From NCBI RefSeq assembly GCF_002571225.1, contig NZ_NVEC01000097.1, positions 1 to 33,699 on the forward strand: a DNA stretch of 33,699 nucleotides, in the 5' to 3' direction. Below are positions 16,605 to 26,500 of the stretch, one piece after another; positions within the stretch are counted from its first letter, which is position 1, and the number at the start of each line of letters is the position of its first letter. The position numbers and the translations under genes are program-made. The notes beneath the pieces are model-generated. The model saw nothing but the letters and a program-made list of their open reading frames with translations, searched no databases and was not told the DNA's origin. The stretch is from Bacillus sp. AFS059628. Lineage in GTDB: Bacteria > Bacillota > Bacilli > Bacillales > Bacillaceae_G.

Positions 16605-16670
16605 ATTATATAGAAGAAAATTTGCAATGATTGTCTGACTGCGGAGAGATAAAAAACTTTTTCTGTCGAA
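16605..16670 (-). promoter_or_regulatory. Probable sirA promoter with 0A-box-like sites
   Basis: A perfect TATAAT lies on the minus strand (16610-16605) with a poor -35. TGTCGAA, the Spo0A-box core, lies at 16664-16670 (about -70), and a 5/7 match TGTCTGA lies at 16632-16638 (about -37), both in the same orientation. Weak -35 plus upstream 0A boxes is typical of Spo0A-activated promoters. Confidence 0.5.
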
Positions 16671-16684
16671 AAAACTCATTTACA

Positions 16685-16719
16685 TAGAAAAACCTCTCCA
16701 TGCCGGAGAGATTTTTCTA
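16685..16719 (-). terminator. Terminator of tkt
   Basis: On the minus strand TAGAAAAA and CTCTCC pair with GGAGAG and TTTTTCTA around a short GC loop, just past the tkt stop. Confidence 0.85.
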
Positions 16720-16725
16720 AAGTCA

Positions 16726-18726
16726 TTAAAGCATTTCTTTTACTTTACGAACAACGTTCTCTACAGTAAATCCATACTCTTCCATAATCTTCTCACCAGG
16801 AGCAGAAGCACCGAATGTATCGATACCTAACACATCTCCTTCAAGACCTACGTAACGGTGCCATCCGAATGTAGCACCCATTTCGATTGCGAAACGTTTT
16901 GTTACTGCTTTTGGTAATACAGACTCTTTATACTCAGCTGTTTGAGCTTCAAAGCGATCCATAGATGGCATGCTGACAACAGATGCGTCAACGCCGTCTA
17001 CCGCTAGAGCTTTTTGTGCTTCAATAGCTAGACTTACTTCAGATCCAGTTGCAAGTAAGATTACATCAGCTGTTTCCTTCTTGCTTGCAGAAACTACATA
17101 TGCACCTTTTGCTACTTTTTCATACGTATCATCTTTTGCACCTTCTAATGTTGGAAGGTCTTGACGAGTTAATACTAAAGCAGTTGGTTTGTTTGTAGAT
17201 TCTAGAGCTAGTCTCCAAGCTGCAACAGATTCGTTACCGTCAGCTGGACGAATAACAGATACATTTGGCATTGCACGTAGCGCTGCTAATTGCTCGATTG
17301 GTTCATGTGTTGGGCCATCTTCACCAACAGCGATACTGTCGTGTGTGAATACATACGTTACTGGCAATTGCATTAATGCTGCAAGACGAATTGCTGGACG
17401 TAAGTAGTCTGAGAATACGAAGAACGTACCACCGTAAGTTTTTAAACCACCATGTAGTGCAATACCGTTCATTGCTGCACCCATCGCGAACTCACGAACA
17501 CCGTACCAAATGTTTTTACCGCTGTAATCATCTCTTGTAAAGTCTTTTTCGTTATTCATGTATGTTTTGTTAGAACCAGCAAGGTCAGCAGATCCACCAA
17601 AGAATGATGGTACAGACTCTGCAATTGCATTAATTACAGCACCTGAAGAATTACGAGTTGCTGCTTTTGATCCTAGTTCATACGTTGGTAAGTTTTTCTC
17701 CCAACCTTCTGGAAGTTGTCCATTCATTGCAGCTTGTAGTTCGTTTGCTAATTCTGGGTATGCTTGTGCATATTCACCTAGCATCGTGTTCCACTCTGCT
17801 TGTGCAGTTTCACCAACATCTTGTACTGTTTTACGGAAGTTGTCATATACTTCTTCTGCTACATGGAAATCTTGCTCAGCAGTCCAAGCGTATGCTTCTT
17901 TCGTTAACTTTGTTTCTTCTACACCAAGTGGAGAACCATGTGAAGCTGATTTTCCTGATTTGTTTGGAGAACCGAAACCAATTGTCGTTCTTACTTCAAT
18001 TAGCGTTGGGCGTTTTTCGTCAGCTTTCGCTTCTTCGATTGCTTTCGCGATAGCTTCAATATCGTTTCCATCCTCAACACGGATTACTTGCCATCCGTAT
18101 GCTTTGTAACGATCTTCTACACTCTCAGAGAATGAACGATTTAAATCGCCATCTAATGAAATATCGTTTGAATCGTAAAGCACAACAAGACGACCTAATT
18201 GTAAATGAGCAGCTAATGAAGATGCTTCAGCAGAAACGCCTTCCATTAAATCTCCATCACCACAAATAGCGTATGTATAATGATCTACTACATTATACGC
18301 ATCACGGTTATATTTAGCAGCTAGATGTCTTTCAGCCATTGCCATACCTACAGCAGTTGAAATACCTTGTCCAAGTGGACCAGTAGTTGCGTCTACACCA
18401 GGTGTATGACCGTACTCAGGATGTCCTGGAGTTTTGCTTCCCCATTGACGGAAGTTCTTTAAGTCATCCATTGTTACATCATAACCAGATAGGTGAAGTA
18501 GGCTGTATAATAACATTGAACCATGACCTGCAGATAATACGAAACGATCACGGTTAAACCACGTTGGGTTATTTGGATTGTGTTTCATAAATTTAGTCCA
18601 TAATGTATAAGCCATTGGTGCTGCACCCATTGGCATTCCTGGGTGACCAGAGTTTGCTTTTTCAATCGCATCGATGGATAATGTGCGAATCGTGTTGATA
18701 GAAAGTTGTTCGATTGAATGTGACAT
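16726..18726 (-). CDS. tkt: Transketolase
   Basis: A 666-residue enzyme that moves two-carbon ketol units between sugar phosphates in the non-oxidative pentose phosphate pathway. Seen motifs: [17 protein letters not shown] (near residue 27), [17 protein letters not shown], the thiamine diphosphate motif GDGDLMEG (near 155) ending in [21 protein letters not shown], and the pyrimidine-domain motifs [13 protein letters not shown] and [20 protein letters not shown]. Length is normal for bacterial transketolases. The start is the ATG at 18726 ([10 protein letters not shown]), with GAAGGGAAG upstream; a 14-codon extension lacks a ribosome site. Position next to sirA and yneF matches B. subtilis. 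Confidence 0.98.
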   Translation of the reverse strand: MSHSIEQLSINTIRTLSIDAIEKANSGHPGMPMGAAPMAYTLWTKFMKHNPNNPTWFNRDRFVLSAGHGSMLLYSLLHLSGYDVTMDDLKNFRQWGSKTPGHPEYGHTPGVDATTGPLGQGISTAVGMAMAERHLAAKYNRDAYNVVDHYTYAICGDGDLMEGVSAEASSLAAHLQLGRLVVLYDSNDISLDGDLNRSFSESVEDRYKAYGWQVIRVEDGNDIEAIAKAIEEAKADEKRPTLIEVRTTIGFGSPNKSGKSASHGSPLGVEETKLTKEAYAWTAEQDFHVAEEVYDNFRKTVQDVGETAQAEWNTMLGEYAQAYPELANELQAAMNGQLPEGWEKNLPTYELGSKAATRNSSGAVINAIAESVPSFFGGSADLAGSNKTYMNNEKDFTRDDYSGKNIWYGVREFAMGAAMNGIALHGGLKTYGGTFFVFSDYLRPAIRLAALMQLPVTYVFTHDSIAVGEDGPTHEPIEQLAALRAMPNVSVIRPADGNESVAAWRLALESTNKPTALVLTRQDLPTLEGAKDDTYEKVAKGAYVVSASKKETADVILLATGSEVSLAIEAQKALAVDGVDASVVSMPSMDRFEAQTAEYKESVLPKAVTKRFAIEMGATFGWHRYVGLEGDVLGIDTFGASAPGEKIMEEYGFTVENVVRKVKEML

Positions 18727-18768
18727 GCTATTCTTCCCTTCGCTTATATTAGTAAACGTTTTATACAT

Positions 18769-19039
18769 TTATATGATAGCTTCCCACGCAAGATTATACA
18801 ACATGTATCGACAAATATGTTGATGTTTTTTTGATTTTTTATAAAAAAATCAATGATTTCGCGAATGTATGGGTATTCAATATGACATACTTTTTCATTA
18901 TTTTTATTTTAAAAAGAAAGAGAATTATCTGTATATTTATTCATTAATTTCAAATTCCATAGCCCCAAATATATCTTTCCCCATTTTTCACTCTGCGAAG
19001 CAAACGAATAAACGACTGTAAATCTCGGCATCATTTATT
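18769..19039. other. Intergenic region upstream of tkt
   Basis: No gene seen. A TATAAT on the minus strand (18798-18793) is the likely tkt -10, without a good -35. Two AT-rich inverted repeats lie here: CAACAT/ATGTTG (18799-18804, 18817-18822) and TTGATTTTTT/AAAAAATCAA (18831-18840, 18844-18853). The second might end transcription of the broken gene further right, but lacks GC pairs. Confidence 0.45.
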
Positions 19040-19404
19040 TCAATCAAATACATATCTTGCATATTCTCCATCCGTATTATTATCATTTTCCCATTGAAAC
19101 TCTCCTGTCAATTCGATTATTTCTGCCGTTAAAGAAAACATACTAACTAGCGAACAAAATAACTGTTCTGCTACCACTGCCCCTCGCTGTTCTATTTTCG
19201 TAATACCATAATAGTGCATTCCGAACCCTTCTGCTTTTTCGCTGGATAATAGGTCGAGATCCAATGGATAAAATCTAATAGATATACGATCCTCTCATTA
19301 CTTAATACAACATACTCATCTCTCGTTGCCTCCACTTTATATAAAAAACAAAGTTCAATCCAATCTATATCTTTAAAATCCAATCCTTTTTTCATTCGAA
19401 ACAA
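19040..19404 (-). pseudogene. Frameshifted small protein gene (about 121 codons if repaired)
   Basis: Two minus-strand frames join into one protein. The first (start near 19404) runs FRMKKGLDFKDIDWIELCFL to NERIVY; the second runs ISIRFYPLDLDLLSSEKAEG to DGEYARYVFD. The switch lies near 19277-19285 in a TATATCTATTAG run, where adding one base makes a single frame of exactly 121 codons. Past that point the first frame goes on only into FIHWISTYYP and an unrelated tail. The start is TTG at 19404, with AGGAG 7 nt upstream. The product would be a soluble acidic protein of unknown family. It is either a real pseudogene or a sequencing error. Confidence 0.7.
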
Positions 19405-19481
19405 GTACAAACTCCTGTTGTAAAGCCAAAATATCCCCCTGTTATTCCATAATGTCTACACTCATTATTCTTATAGTATAA

Positions 19482-19506
19482 AAAAGCACCTTTTGTAGGT
19501 GCTTTT
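19482..19506 (-). terminator. Terminator of the phn operon
   Basis: AAAAGCACC (19482-19490) pairs with GGTGCTTTT (19498-19506); on the minus strand TTTTTTATA follows. Confidence 0.88.
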
Positions 19507-19514
19507 AAAATAAC

Positions 19515-20318
19515 TTATACAATTTTCTTCCGTATCGAGCTTGAAATAAAGTCAATGATAATAACCATTAAAATGATACCTAATAAAATAATTCCTACAC
19601 GAGACCAATTGCGTGAACTCAGTGCAAAAATTAGAGGCGTTCCAATCCCACCTGCTCCAATAACACCTAAAATAGCAGCGGATCGTACATTAATTTCGAA
19701 CCTGTATAACGTATACGATAGAAAATCCGGTAATACTTGTGGTAATACTGCATACCAAAGTATTTGAAAGCGATTCGCGCCTGTTGCTATCAACGCCTCT
19801 GTTGGCCCCTTATCTATATTTTCAATTCCTTCTGAATATAATTTCCCTAACATTCCAATAGAGTGTAACCCTAAAGCTAGAACGCCGGCAAAAGAACCTG
19901 GTCCAACAGCTTTTATAAATAAAAGGGCCATAACTAATTCAGGAAATGTACGGACAAAACTAAGTACAAATTTCCCAGTTCCCGAAGTTAATTTTCCACT
20001 ACTCATATTCGTTGCCGCCCAAAAAGCGAATGGAACAGATAAAAAGGCAGAAATAAATGTACCTAATATCGCAATTGCCAACGTATCAATTAAACCATGT
20101 ACTAAATCTTCACCATCTGGCAAAGATACATACGACCAATCCGGATTCAATACACCTGTCATAATTGCTTTTGTAATCTCTCCCGCCGTATCTTTGATTC
20201 CTTCTAACGGTACACCTGAAAAAGCCCATACATATACAAATGTAAGTGCTATTAAAATAATCCAGCGATATATACTCGGTTTTTTCGGTTTTGGCACAAT
20301 CATCGTCGTTCTACTCAT
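19515..20318 (-). CDS. phnE: Phosphonate-type ABC importer permease (second PhnE)
   Basis: A 267-residue membrane permease with about six segments and the binding-protein-dependent transport motif (EALIATGANRFQILWYAVLP) near residue 168, plus the PhnE-typical FRTFPELVMALLF and NVRSAAILGVIGAGGIG. It is the last gene of the phnD-phnC-phnE-phnE unit; its ATG overlaps the previous stop as TAATG. It forms the membrane channel with the other PhnE. Substrates of this family include phosphonates, phosphite and other phosphorus compounds. Confidence 0.9.
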   Translation of the reverse strand: MSRTTMIVPKPKKPSIYRWIILIALTFVYVWAFSGVPLEGIKDTAGEITKAIMTGVLNPDWSYVSLPDGEDLVHGLIDTLAIAILGTFISAFLSVPFAFWAATNMSSGKLTSGTGKFVLSFVRTFPELVMALLFIKAVGPGSFAGVLALGLHSIGMLGKLYSEGIENIDKGPTEALIATGANRFQILWYAVLPQVLPDFLSYTLYRFEINVRSAAILGVIGAGGIGTPLIFALSSRNWSRVGIILLGIILMVIIIDFISSSIRKKIV

Positions 20319-21112
20319 TATAGTTTCTCCCGCAATAATGTACTAATGTAGTCAATTAACAAAACAACAACAAGAGTATAGATAATAATAGATGCAGTTT
20401 GTTGATATTGTAAAAATCCAAGTGTACGATCATAATATAATCCGATACCACCTGCTCCTACTAAACCTAAAACAGCTGCTGCACGTACGTTCACCTCAAA
20501 TGTATAAAGAACATAGGAGACAAAATGTGCTTTCACCTGCGGAATTACCCCATACACAATCCATTGTACTTTATTTGCTCCTACTGCTGTCATCGCTTCT
20601 AACGGTCCTGGATCAATTGATTCAATTGACTCATACAACAATTTTGCCACGAACCCAATTGAGAAAAAAGTAAGAGCTAAAATACCTGGAAGTGGTCCTA
20701 TTCCAAAAATAGCTACGAAAATTGCCGCTAATAATAAATCTGGTATCGTTCGGATAAAATTTAAAATCAATCGAGCTGGACCGTACAAGAATGTACTAGT
20801 AAATACATTACTTGCCGCAAATAGTGCCAGTGGAATAGCTAAAATCGCTCCTAAAGTCGTCCCAATAATCGCCATACGTATTGTATCTAACATCGCTGTT
20901 GTAATAACTTGAAAATAACTCCAATCAGGCGGCACCATCTCTTTTAACAAATCCATCATATTAGGAAAACCCACTACTAGTTTTGAAAATGATGCGTCGA
21001 CCTGTACACAACTTCCCCACAACAGCAAAATGACTAGAATAGCCGTTAACATATGTTTCAACTTACCCGGCGGCTTCGGTATCGCTTTCGAATATATCGT
21101 CACGTCATTCAT
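20318..21112 (-). CDS. phnE: Phosphonate-type ABC importer permease (first PhnE)
   Basis: A 264-residue permease homologous to the gene after it, with [39 protein letters not shown] (coupling loop) and [17 protein letters not shown]. Paired, non-identical PhnE permeases are usual in phnCDEE operons. The ATG overlaps the phnC stop by 4 bases (ATGA), and the stop overlaps the next start, so translation is coupled through the operon. Confidence 0.9.
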   Translation of the reverse strand: MNDVTIYSKAIPKPPGKLKHMLTAILVILLLWGSCVQVDASFSKLVVGFPNMMDLLKEMVPPDWSYFQVITTAMLDTIRMAIIGTTLGAILAIPLALFAASNVFTSTFLYGPARLILNFIRTIPDLLLAAIFVAIFGIGPLPGILALTFFSIGFVAKLLYESIESIDPGPLEAMTAVGANKVQWIVYGVIPQVKAHFVSYVLYTFEVNVRAAAVLGLVGAGGIGLYYDRTLGFLQYQQTASIIIYTLVVVLLIDYISTLLREKL

Positions 21113-21882
21113 TTAACTGCCACCTCTAATAAATCACTTTTCTGCGCAACGTCTCCATAAATTTCAGCAAATTTTTCATCTGTCGCCTCTTCTACTGAAC
21201 TATCAAAAACAATTTCACCCGCATGTAATCCAATAATGCGAGTCGCATATTGCCTAGCTAAATCAATAGAATGTAAGTTTACAATTGTTGTAATCCCAAA
21301 ATCTTCATTAATTTTTTTCAAATCATCTAATACTTGCTTTGTTGTGAGCGGATCTAACGATGCAACAGGTTCATCTGCCAATATGATTTTTGCTTCTTGC
21401 GCCAACGCTCTAGCAATCGATACACGTTGCTGTTGCCCTCCTGATAATTCATCAGCTCGTGCATATGCTTTTTCTAAAATATTTACTCTTTTTAACGATT
21501 GAAAGGCAAGCTCCAAGTCCTCCTTTGGAAATAGACCTAACGTTGTACGCAAAGTCGAATGATACCCAACACGTCCAGCTAACACATTTTTCAATACCGT
21601 TGATCGCTTTACAAGGTTAAAACTTTGAAAAATCATACCAATATCCCGGCGCATGCGGCGTAAACTTTTTCCTTTCGCAGCAGTAATAGACTCACCTTCA
21701 ATCATGATTTCACCTTCTGTAATCTCATGAAGGCGATTTACTGATCTTAAAAGTGTAGACTTTCCAGCACCAGACAGCCCTACCATTACAACAAACTCAC
21801 CTTTTTGAATGTTCAAGTTTATATGATTCAACCCTTTTGTACCGTTCGGATACACTTTAGAGACATTTCGAAACTCTATCAC
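21109..21882 (-). CDS. phnC: Phosphonate-type ABC importer ATPase PhnC
   Basis: A 257-residue ATPase with Walker [10 protein letters not shown], signature [15 protein letters not shown], Walker [14 protein letters not shown] and H-loop NLHSIDLA, the PhnC subfamily pattern. The GTG start is set by AGGTAAGATGA upstream; no other start fits. It lies 83 bases after phnD, and its end overlaps the first phnE. It powers the PhnE pair, but with phnD frameshifted the system may lack its binding protein. Confidence 0.93.
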   Translation of the reverse strand: MIEFRNVSKVYPNGTKGLNHINLNIQKGEFVVMVGLSGAGKSTLLRSVNRLHEITEGEIMIEGESITAAKGKSLRRMRRDIGMIFQSFNLVKRSTVLKNVLAGRVGYHSTLRTTLGLFPKEDLELAFQSLKRVNILEKAYARADELSGGQQQRVSIARALAQEAKIILADEPVASLDPLTTKQVLDDLKKINEDFGITTIVNLHSIDLARQYATRIIGLHAGEIVFDSSVEEATDEKFAEIYGDVAQKSDLLEVAVK

Positions 21883-21965
21883 TCATCTTACCTACCTTCT
21901 ATGTATTCAAAACTGTAAGCTAACTGAAAACATATCCTTCCAGTTAGCCGCCATTTCCATATGTA

Positions 21966-22903
21966 TTATTGCGTTTTTACTTTCTTTCCATATTCACGAA
22001 CGATATCAAATTTACTATCATCGGATTTAACATATCCTTCATGTGAATATACTTCTTTAATGATTTTGTGACCTTCCTCATTCTTTCCTATTTCAATGAA
22101 AGCATCCTGTAATTTCTTACTCCACTCTGCATCTAAATCAGAGCGTACCGAAATCGTATCGTTTGGAATCTTCTCTGTAAATTTCACTATTTTCGTTTGA
22201 TCAAATATATTTGGATAATCTTTTTTTACAATATTACGAGCATCTTGGAATACAACAGCTGCATCTACATCACCATTTAAAAGAGCAATAAGCGACTGAT
22301 CGTGACCTTTTAATGTAACAGGTTTCACATCTTTTAACGGATCAACGCCCTCTTTTAGTAGTACAGCCGCAGGCCATACATATCCCGCTGATGACGTTAC
22401 ATCTTGATAACCAATTTTTTTACCTTTTAAATCTTTACACTATTAATGTTTGAATCTTTCTTAACTACAAACTCAGATTTATAAAAGTCTACTAAATCCT
22501 TTGTAGGTGCTCCTGTTTCATCATCTACTCCAAAACGTTGCGCTTGTAAAATTACGTTTGCAGCCTTTTTCTCATGTGCTAGCACATACGCTGTTGGAGG
22601 TAAAAAGCCTACATCTACTTGCTTAGATGCCATCGCTTCTACAATTGTATTGTAATTCGTTGAAATACTAACTTTTACCGGAATATTTAATTTATCACTT
22701 AATAGCTTCTCAAGTGGTTTAGCCTTCGCCTCTAACGTGTCTGCATTTTGAGAAGGAACAAATTGAACATTTAAAGTCTTCGGTACATACCCTTTTTTCG
22801 TATCTTCATTTTTACTTGCGCTTGATTCCTTCGTTCCACAGCCACTTAATAATCCCGCTGCTAGTACAACTGTTGTGCTCATTGCAAAAACTTTTTTAAA
22901 CAT
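21966..22903 (-). pseudogene. phnD: Phosphonate-type ABC binding lipoprotein PhnD, frameshifted
   Basis: The N-terminal part (22903-22427, 158 residues) has a lipoprotein signal peptide ending LSGCGTK and the PhnD core LNVQFVPSQNADTLEAKAKP and MASKQVDVGFLPPTAYVLAH. It ends early at NSVKI. In the next frame the protein resumes (LKGKKIGYQDVTSSAGY, then VTLKGHDQSLIALLNGDVDA) to 21966. Adding one A to GTAAAGATTT near 22430 restores NSVKDLKGKK and one frame of 312 codons, the normal PhnD length. The break removes the C-terminal lobe of the binding protein. GGAGG precedes the ATG. It is either a real inactivation or a sequencing error in an A-run. Confidence 0.85.
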
Positions 22904-22987
22904 ATTAATACCTCCATTTTTATTGTTATAAATTACCTTCCGTGAACATGAAGAAATATATCACACATTTTTATTAATAATTGCTTA

Positions 22988-23026
22988 TTTACAGAATCTT
23001 TACACATTCTATACACTCTCATTAAA
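22988..23026 (+). promoter_or_regulatory. Probable Pho box (PhoP-binding repeats)
   Basis: Four hexamers lie at exact 11-bp steps on the plus strand: TTTACA (22988), TTTACA (22999), TATACA (23010) and ATTAAA (23021), each separated by 5 bases. This is the layout of PhoP-P sites in Bacillus (TT[ACT]A[CT]A repeats, 5-nt spacers). A TATATT at 23037-23042 would serve as -10, placing the repeats at about -62 to -24, the usual core position. It sits between the divergent phnD and 5'-nucleotidase genes. Confidence 0.6.
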
Positions 23027-23080
23027 ATTCTCTTCATATATTTGATATGCTTAACTAGTAGATAATAATAGAAAAGGTGA

Positions 23081-24670
23081 ATGATATTGAATCAAAATCA
23101 AATTGTAACTTTAAACATCTTATTAACAAGTGATATACATGGTACTGTTTATCCAATTCACTATCAAGATAACTCCAAAGCTGAAATTGGTTTAGCTAAA
23201 ATTTCTACTCTTATAAAAAAAGAACGTTCCCAAAATAGAAACGTCCTATTAATTGATAATGGTGACTTCATACAAGGAACACCCTTTACTTATCATTACG
23301 CTACATATGAAAAAGATAAGAAAAACCCAATGTCATTAATAGCAAACTATTTACGTTATGACGCTGCAGTGATTGGGAATCATGAATTTAATTATGGAAT
23401 GGATGTATTAAATCATGCTATTTCTACTGCCAACTTCCCGTATTTATCAGCAAATATTTTAGATAAAAACAGCAAAGAATCTTATTTCGGAAAACCATAT
23501 ATAATAAAACAGATTGAATCAAATATAAAAATTGCTATTTTAGGGATAACAACGCATTACATTCCTAATTGGGAACAACCCCATCACATTCAAGATTTAC
23601 AATTTGAAGATGCATTAGAATCAACAAAAAAGTGGGTTTCTTACATTCACGAGCACGAGAAACCAGATTTATTAGTCGTAGCGTATCATGGAGGATTTGA
23701 ACGCGATTTACAAACCGGGGTACCGACTGAAGTTTTAACAGGTGAAAACCAAGGATATGCAATGTGCCATGAAATTGAAGGAATAGATATTTTGCTAACA
23801 GGCCACCAACACCGAGAAATCGCTGACACCGTAATAAATGGTGTAACAATTTTACAGACCGGATGCAATGGACACTCCGTTGGAAAAATAACAATAACAT
23901 TTGAAAAAACAGAACAAAAATGGGTGAAAAAAGAGAGTTATTCACAATTATTGCCCGTGCAAGGAATTGCGGCGGACCAACATATTCTTTCCTTAGTTGC
24001 CGATTATGAAGAGAAAACACAAAATTGGCTCGATCAACCTATTGGATTCATCTATGGGGACATGCAAATTTCAGACGCTATGCAAACTCGTTTGCAAGAC
24101 CATCCTTTTATTGAATTCATAAATAAAATACAGATGGATATAGCTAATGTATCAATTTCTTGTACAAGCTTGTTTCATAATACATCTCCAGGTTTCCCGG
24201 AACATGTAACAATGCGTGACATCGTTTCTAATTATATTTATCCAAATACATTACAAGTAATTAGAATAACTGGAGCGGATATAAAAGATGCCCTAGAACT
24301 CTCAGCTTCTTATTTCACATTACATGCAGATGGATCCATCATCGTAAACCCTACCTTCCTAGAACCAAAGCCGCAACACTATAATTACGATATGTGGGAA
24401 GGGATTTCGTACGTATTAAACATTTCCAAACCTATTGGCGAAAGGGTCAAATCTTTACAATACAAAGGCGCTCCGCTTAATATGGATGAAGAATATGACG
24501 TCGTTATGAATAATTATCGCGCAAGCGGCGGAGGAAACTTCTTTATGTTCCAAAATAAGCCCGTAATAAAAGACATACCAACAGATATGTCTGAACTGAT
24601 CGCTAATTATATTTTGAAAAATAAAAAGATAGAAGCAACGGTTAATAACAACTGGAAAGTTATTAAATAA
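23081..24670 (+). CDS. Bifunctional metallophosphatase/5'-nucleotidase (UshA-like, no signal peptide)
   Basis: A 529-residue enzyme of the UshA/CpdB class. The N-terminal metallophosphoesterase domain shows TSDIHGTVYP (residues 16-25), NGDFIQG, IGNHEFNYG (near 104), YHGGFE and LTGHQHREI, all metal-binding motifs. The C-terminal 5'-nucleotidase domain shows YNYDMWEGISY and NNYRASGGGNFF, the nucleotide-binding pocket. It should remove phosphate from nucleotides or cyclic nucleotides. Unlike most UshA proteins it has no signal peptide, so it is probably cytoplasmic. It is divergent from phnD and shares its regulatory spacer. ATG at 23081 abuts AAAAGGTGA; the TTG two codons on has better spacing and may be the true start. 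Confidence 0.88.
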   Translation: MILNQNQIVTLNILLTSDIHGTVYPIHYQDNSKAEIGLAKISTLIKKERSQNRNVLLIDNGDFIQGTPFTYHYATYEKDKKNPMSLIANYLRYDAAVIGNHEFNYGMDVLNHAISTANFPYLSANILDKNSKESYFGKPYIIKQIESNIKIAILGITTHYIPNWEQPHHIQDLQFEDALESTKKWVSYIHEHEKPDLLVVAYHGGFERDLQTGVPTEVLTGENQGYAMCHEIEGIDILLTGHQHREIADTVINGVTILQTGCNGHSVGKITITFEKTEQKWVKKESYSQLLPVQGIAADQHILSLVADYEEKTQNWLDQPIGFIYGDMQISDAMQTRLQDHPFIEFINKIQMDIANVSISCTSLFHNTSPGFPEHVTMRDIVSNYIYPNTLQVIRITGADIKDALELSASYFTLHADGSIIVNPTFLEPKPQHYNYDMWEGISYVLNISKPIGERVKSLQYKGAPLNMDEEYDVVMNNYRASGGGNFFMFQNKPVIKDIPTDMSELIANYILKNKKIEATVNNNWKVIK

Positions 24671-24686
24671 CGAATATAATAAATAA

Positions 24687-24709
24687 AAAAGATGGGCTTC
24701 GCCCATCTT

Positions 24710-24711
<2 letters not shown>
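24687..24711. terminator. Bidirectional terminator between the 5'-nucleotidase gene and ynzC
   Basis: AAAAGATGGGC, loop TTC, GCCCATCTTTT: perfect stem between convergent genes; it touches the ynzC stop. Confidence 0.9.
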
Positions 24712-24967
<256 letters not shown>

Positions 24968-24994
24968 TCAAAACTGATTATTATCATACAATAG

Positions 24995-25751
<757 letters not shown>

Positions 25752-25792
25752 TATTAATAAGAAAAATGAAAGAAAACGAGGTGTTAGAAAAC

Positions 25793-26413
25793 ATGGAAAA
25801 GTTAACGAAACGCCAGCAAGACATTCTCGACTTTATTAAGCTAAAAGTACAAGAAAAAGGATATCCACCTTCCGTACGTGAAATCGGTCAAGCAGTCGGC
25901 CTCGCTTCTAGTTCTACAGTGCACGGACATTTATCAAGATTAGAAGAAAAAGGATACATTCGACGCGATCCAACAAAACCACGTGCAATTGAAATTTTAG
26001 GTGACGATCGAATGGATACAGAAACACAATCTGTTATTCAAGTTCCAATTGTCGGAAAAGTTACTGCTGGATTACCGATTACAGCAGTTGAAAGTGTAGA
26101 AGACCACTTCCCACTTCCAGCTAGCATTGTTGCTGGAGCAGACCAAGTGTTCATGTTACGTATTTCTGGAGATAGTATGATTGAAGCTGGTATTTTCGAT
26201 GGAGATTTAGTTGTTGTTCGCCAACAACAGTCTGCATATAATGGTGAAATTGTAGTTGCTTTAACAGAAGATAACGAAGCAACTGTTAAACGTTTCTATA
26301 AAGAAAAAGACCATTTCCGTCTACAACCGGAAAACTCTTCATTAGAACCTATCATTTTAAAACAAGTGTCAGTTATCGGTAAAGTAATTGGCGTATATCG
26401 TGATTTACATTAA
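25793..26413 (+). CDS. lexA: LexA, SOS repressor
   Basis: A 206-residue repressor with an N-terminal winged helix ([20 protein letters not shown], residues 29-48) and a C-terminal peptidase fold. Self-cleavage site Ala92-Gly93 (KVTAGLP), nucleophile Ser128 (GDSM) and Lys166 (ATVKRF) are all present, so RecA-stimulated cleavage should work. The frame is open further upstream, but the ATG at 25793 has GAGGTG 9 nt ahead and the canonical start [12 protein letters not shown]. It lies divergent from yneB and shares one SOS box. Length equals that of other Bacillus LexA proteins. Confidence 0.97.
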   Translation: MEKLTKRQQDILDFIKLKVQEKGYPPSVREIGQAVGLASSSTVHGHLSRLEEKGYIRRDPTKPRAIEILGDDRMDTETQSVIQVPIVGKVTAGLPITAVESVEDHFPLPASIVAGADQVFMLRISGDSMIEAGIFDGDLVVVRQQQSAYNGEIVVALTEDNEATVKRFYKEKDHFRLQPENSSLEPIILKQVSVIGKVIGVYRDLH

Positions 26414-26422
26414 ACATAATAA

Positions 26423-26468
26423 AAGAAGATAATTACCTTATTTACATACGGTAATTATCTTCTTTTTT
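26423..26468. terminator. Bidirectional terminator between lexA and the DUF4097 gene
   Basis: A perfect 15-bp stem, AAGAAGATAATTACC (26423-26437) with GGTAATTATCTTCTT (26450-26464), is followed by T-runs on both strands. Confidence 0.85.
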
Positions 26469-26500
26469 GTATTTTGATAGATTTTCATACATTCTATTTC

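Noticed and set aside
17658-18053. 131-codon open frame on the plus strand inside tkt
   Set aside because: Antisense shadow of tkt with a Leu-rich low-complexity product and no start signals.
17558-18109. 183-codon open frame on the plus strand
   Set aside because: It lies wholly antisense to the highly conserved tkt gene, has no ribosome site, and is Ser/Ala/Pro-rich as expected of a codon-bias shadow.
18740-18760. Catabolite-response (cre) site near AAACGTTTAC upstream of tkt
   Set aside because: Only one half fits the cre consensus; the other half lacks the TG pair.
18831-18853. TTGATTTTTT/AAAAAATCAA as a terminator
   Set aside because: The stem has only one G-C pair per arm and lies nearly 190 bases past the nearest gene end; likely chance in AT-rich DNA.
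23565-24020. 151-codon open frame on the minus strand
   Set aside because: Antisense to the 5'-nucleotidase gene, whose motifs fix the true frame; no ribosome site.
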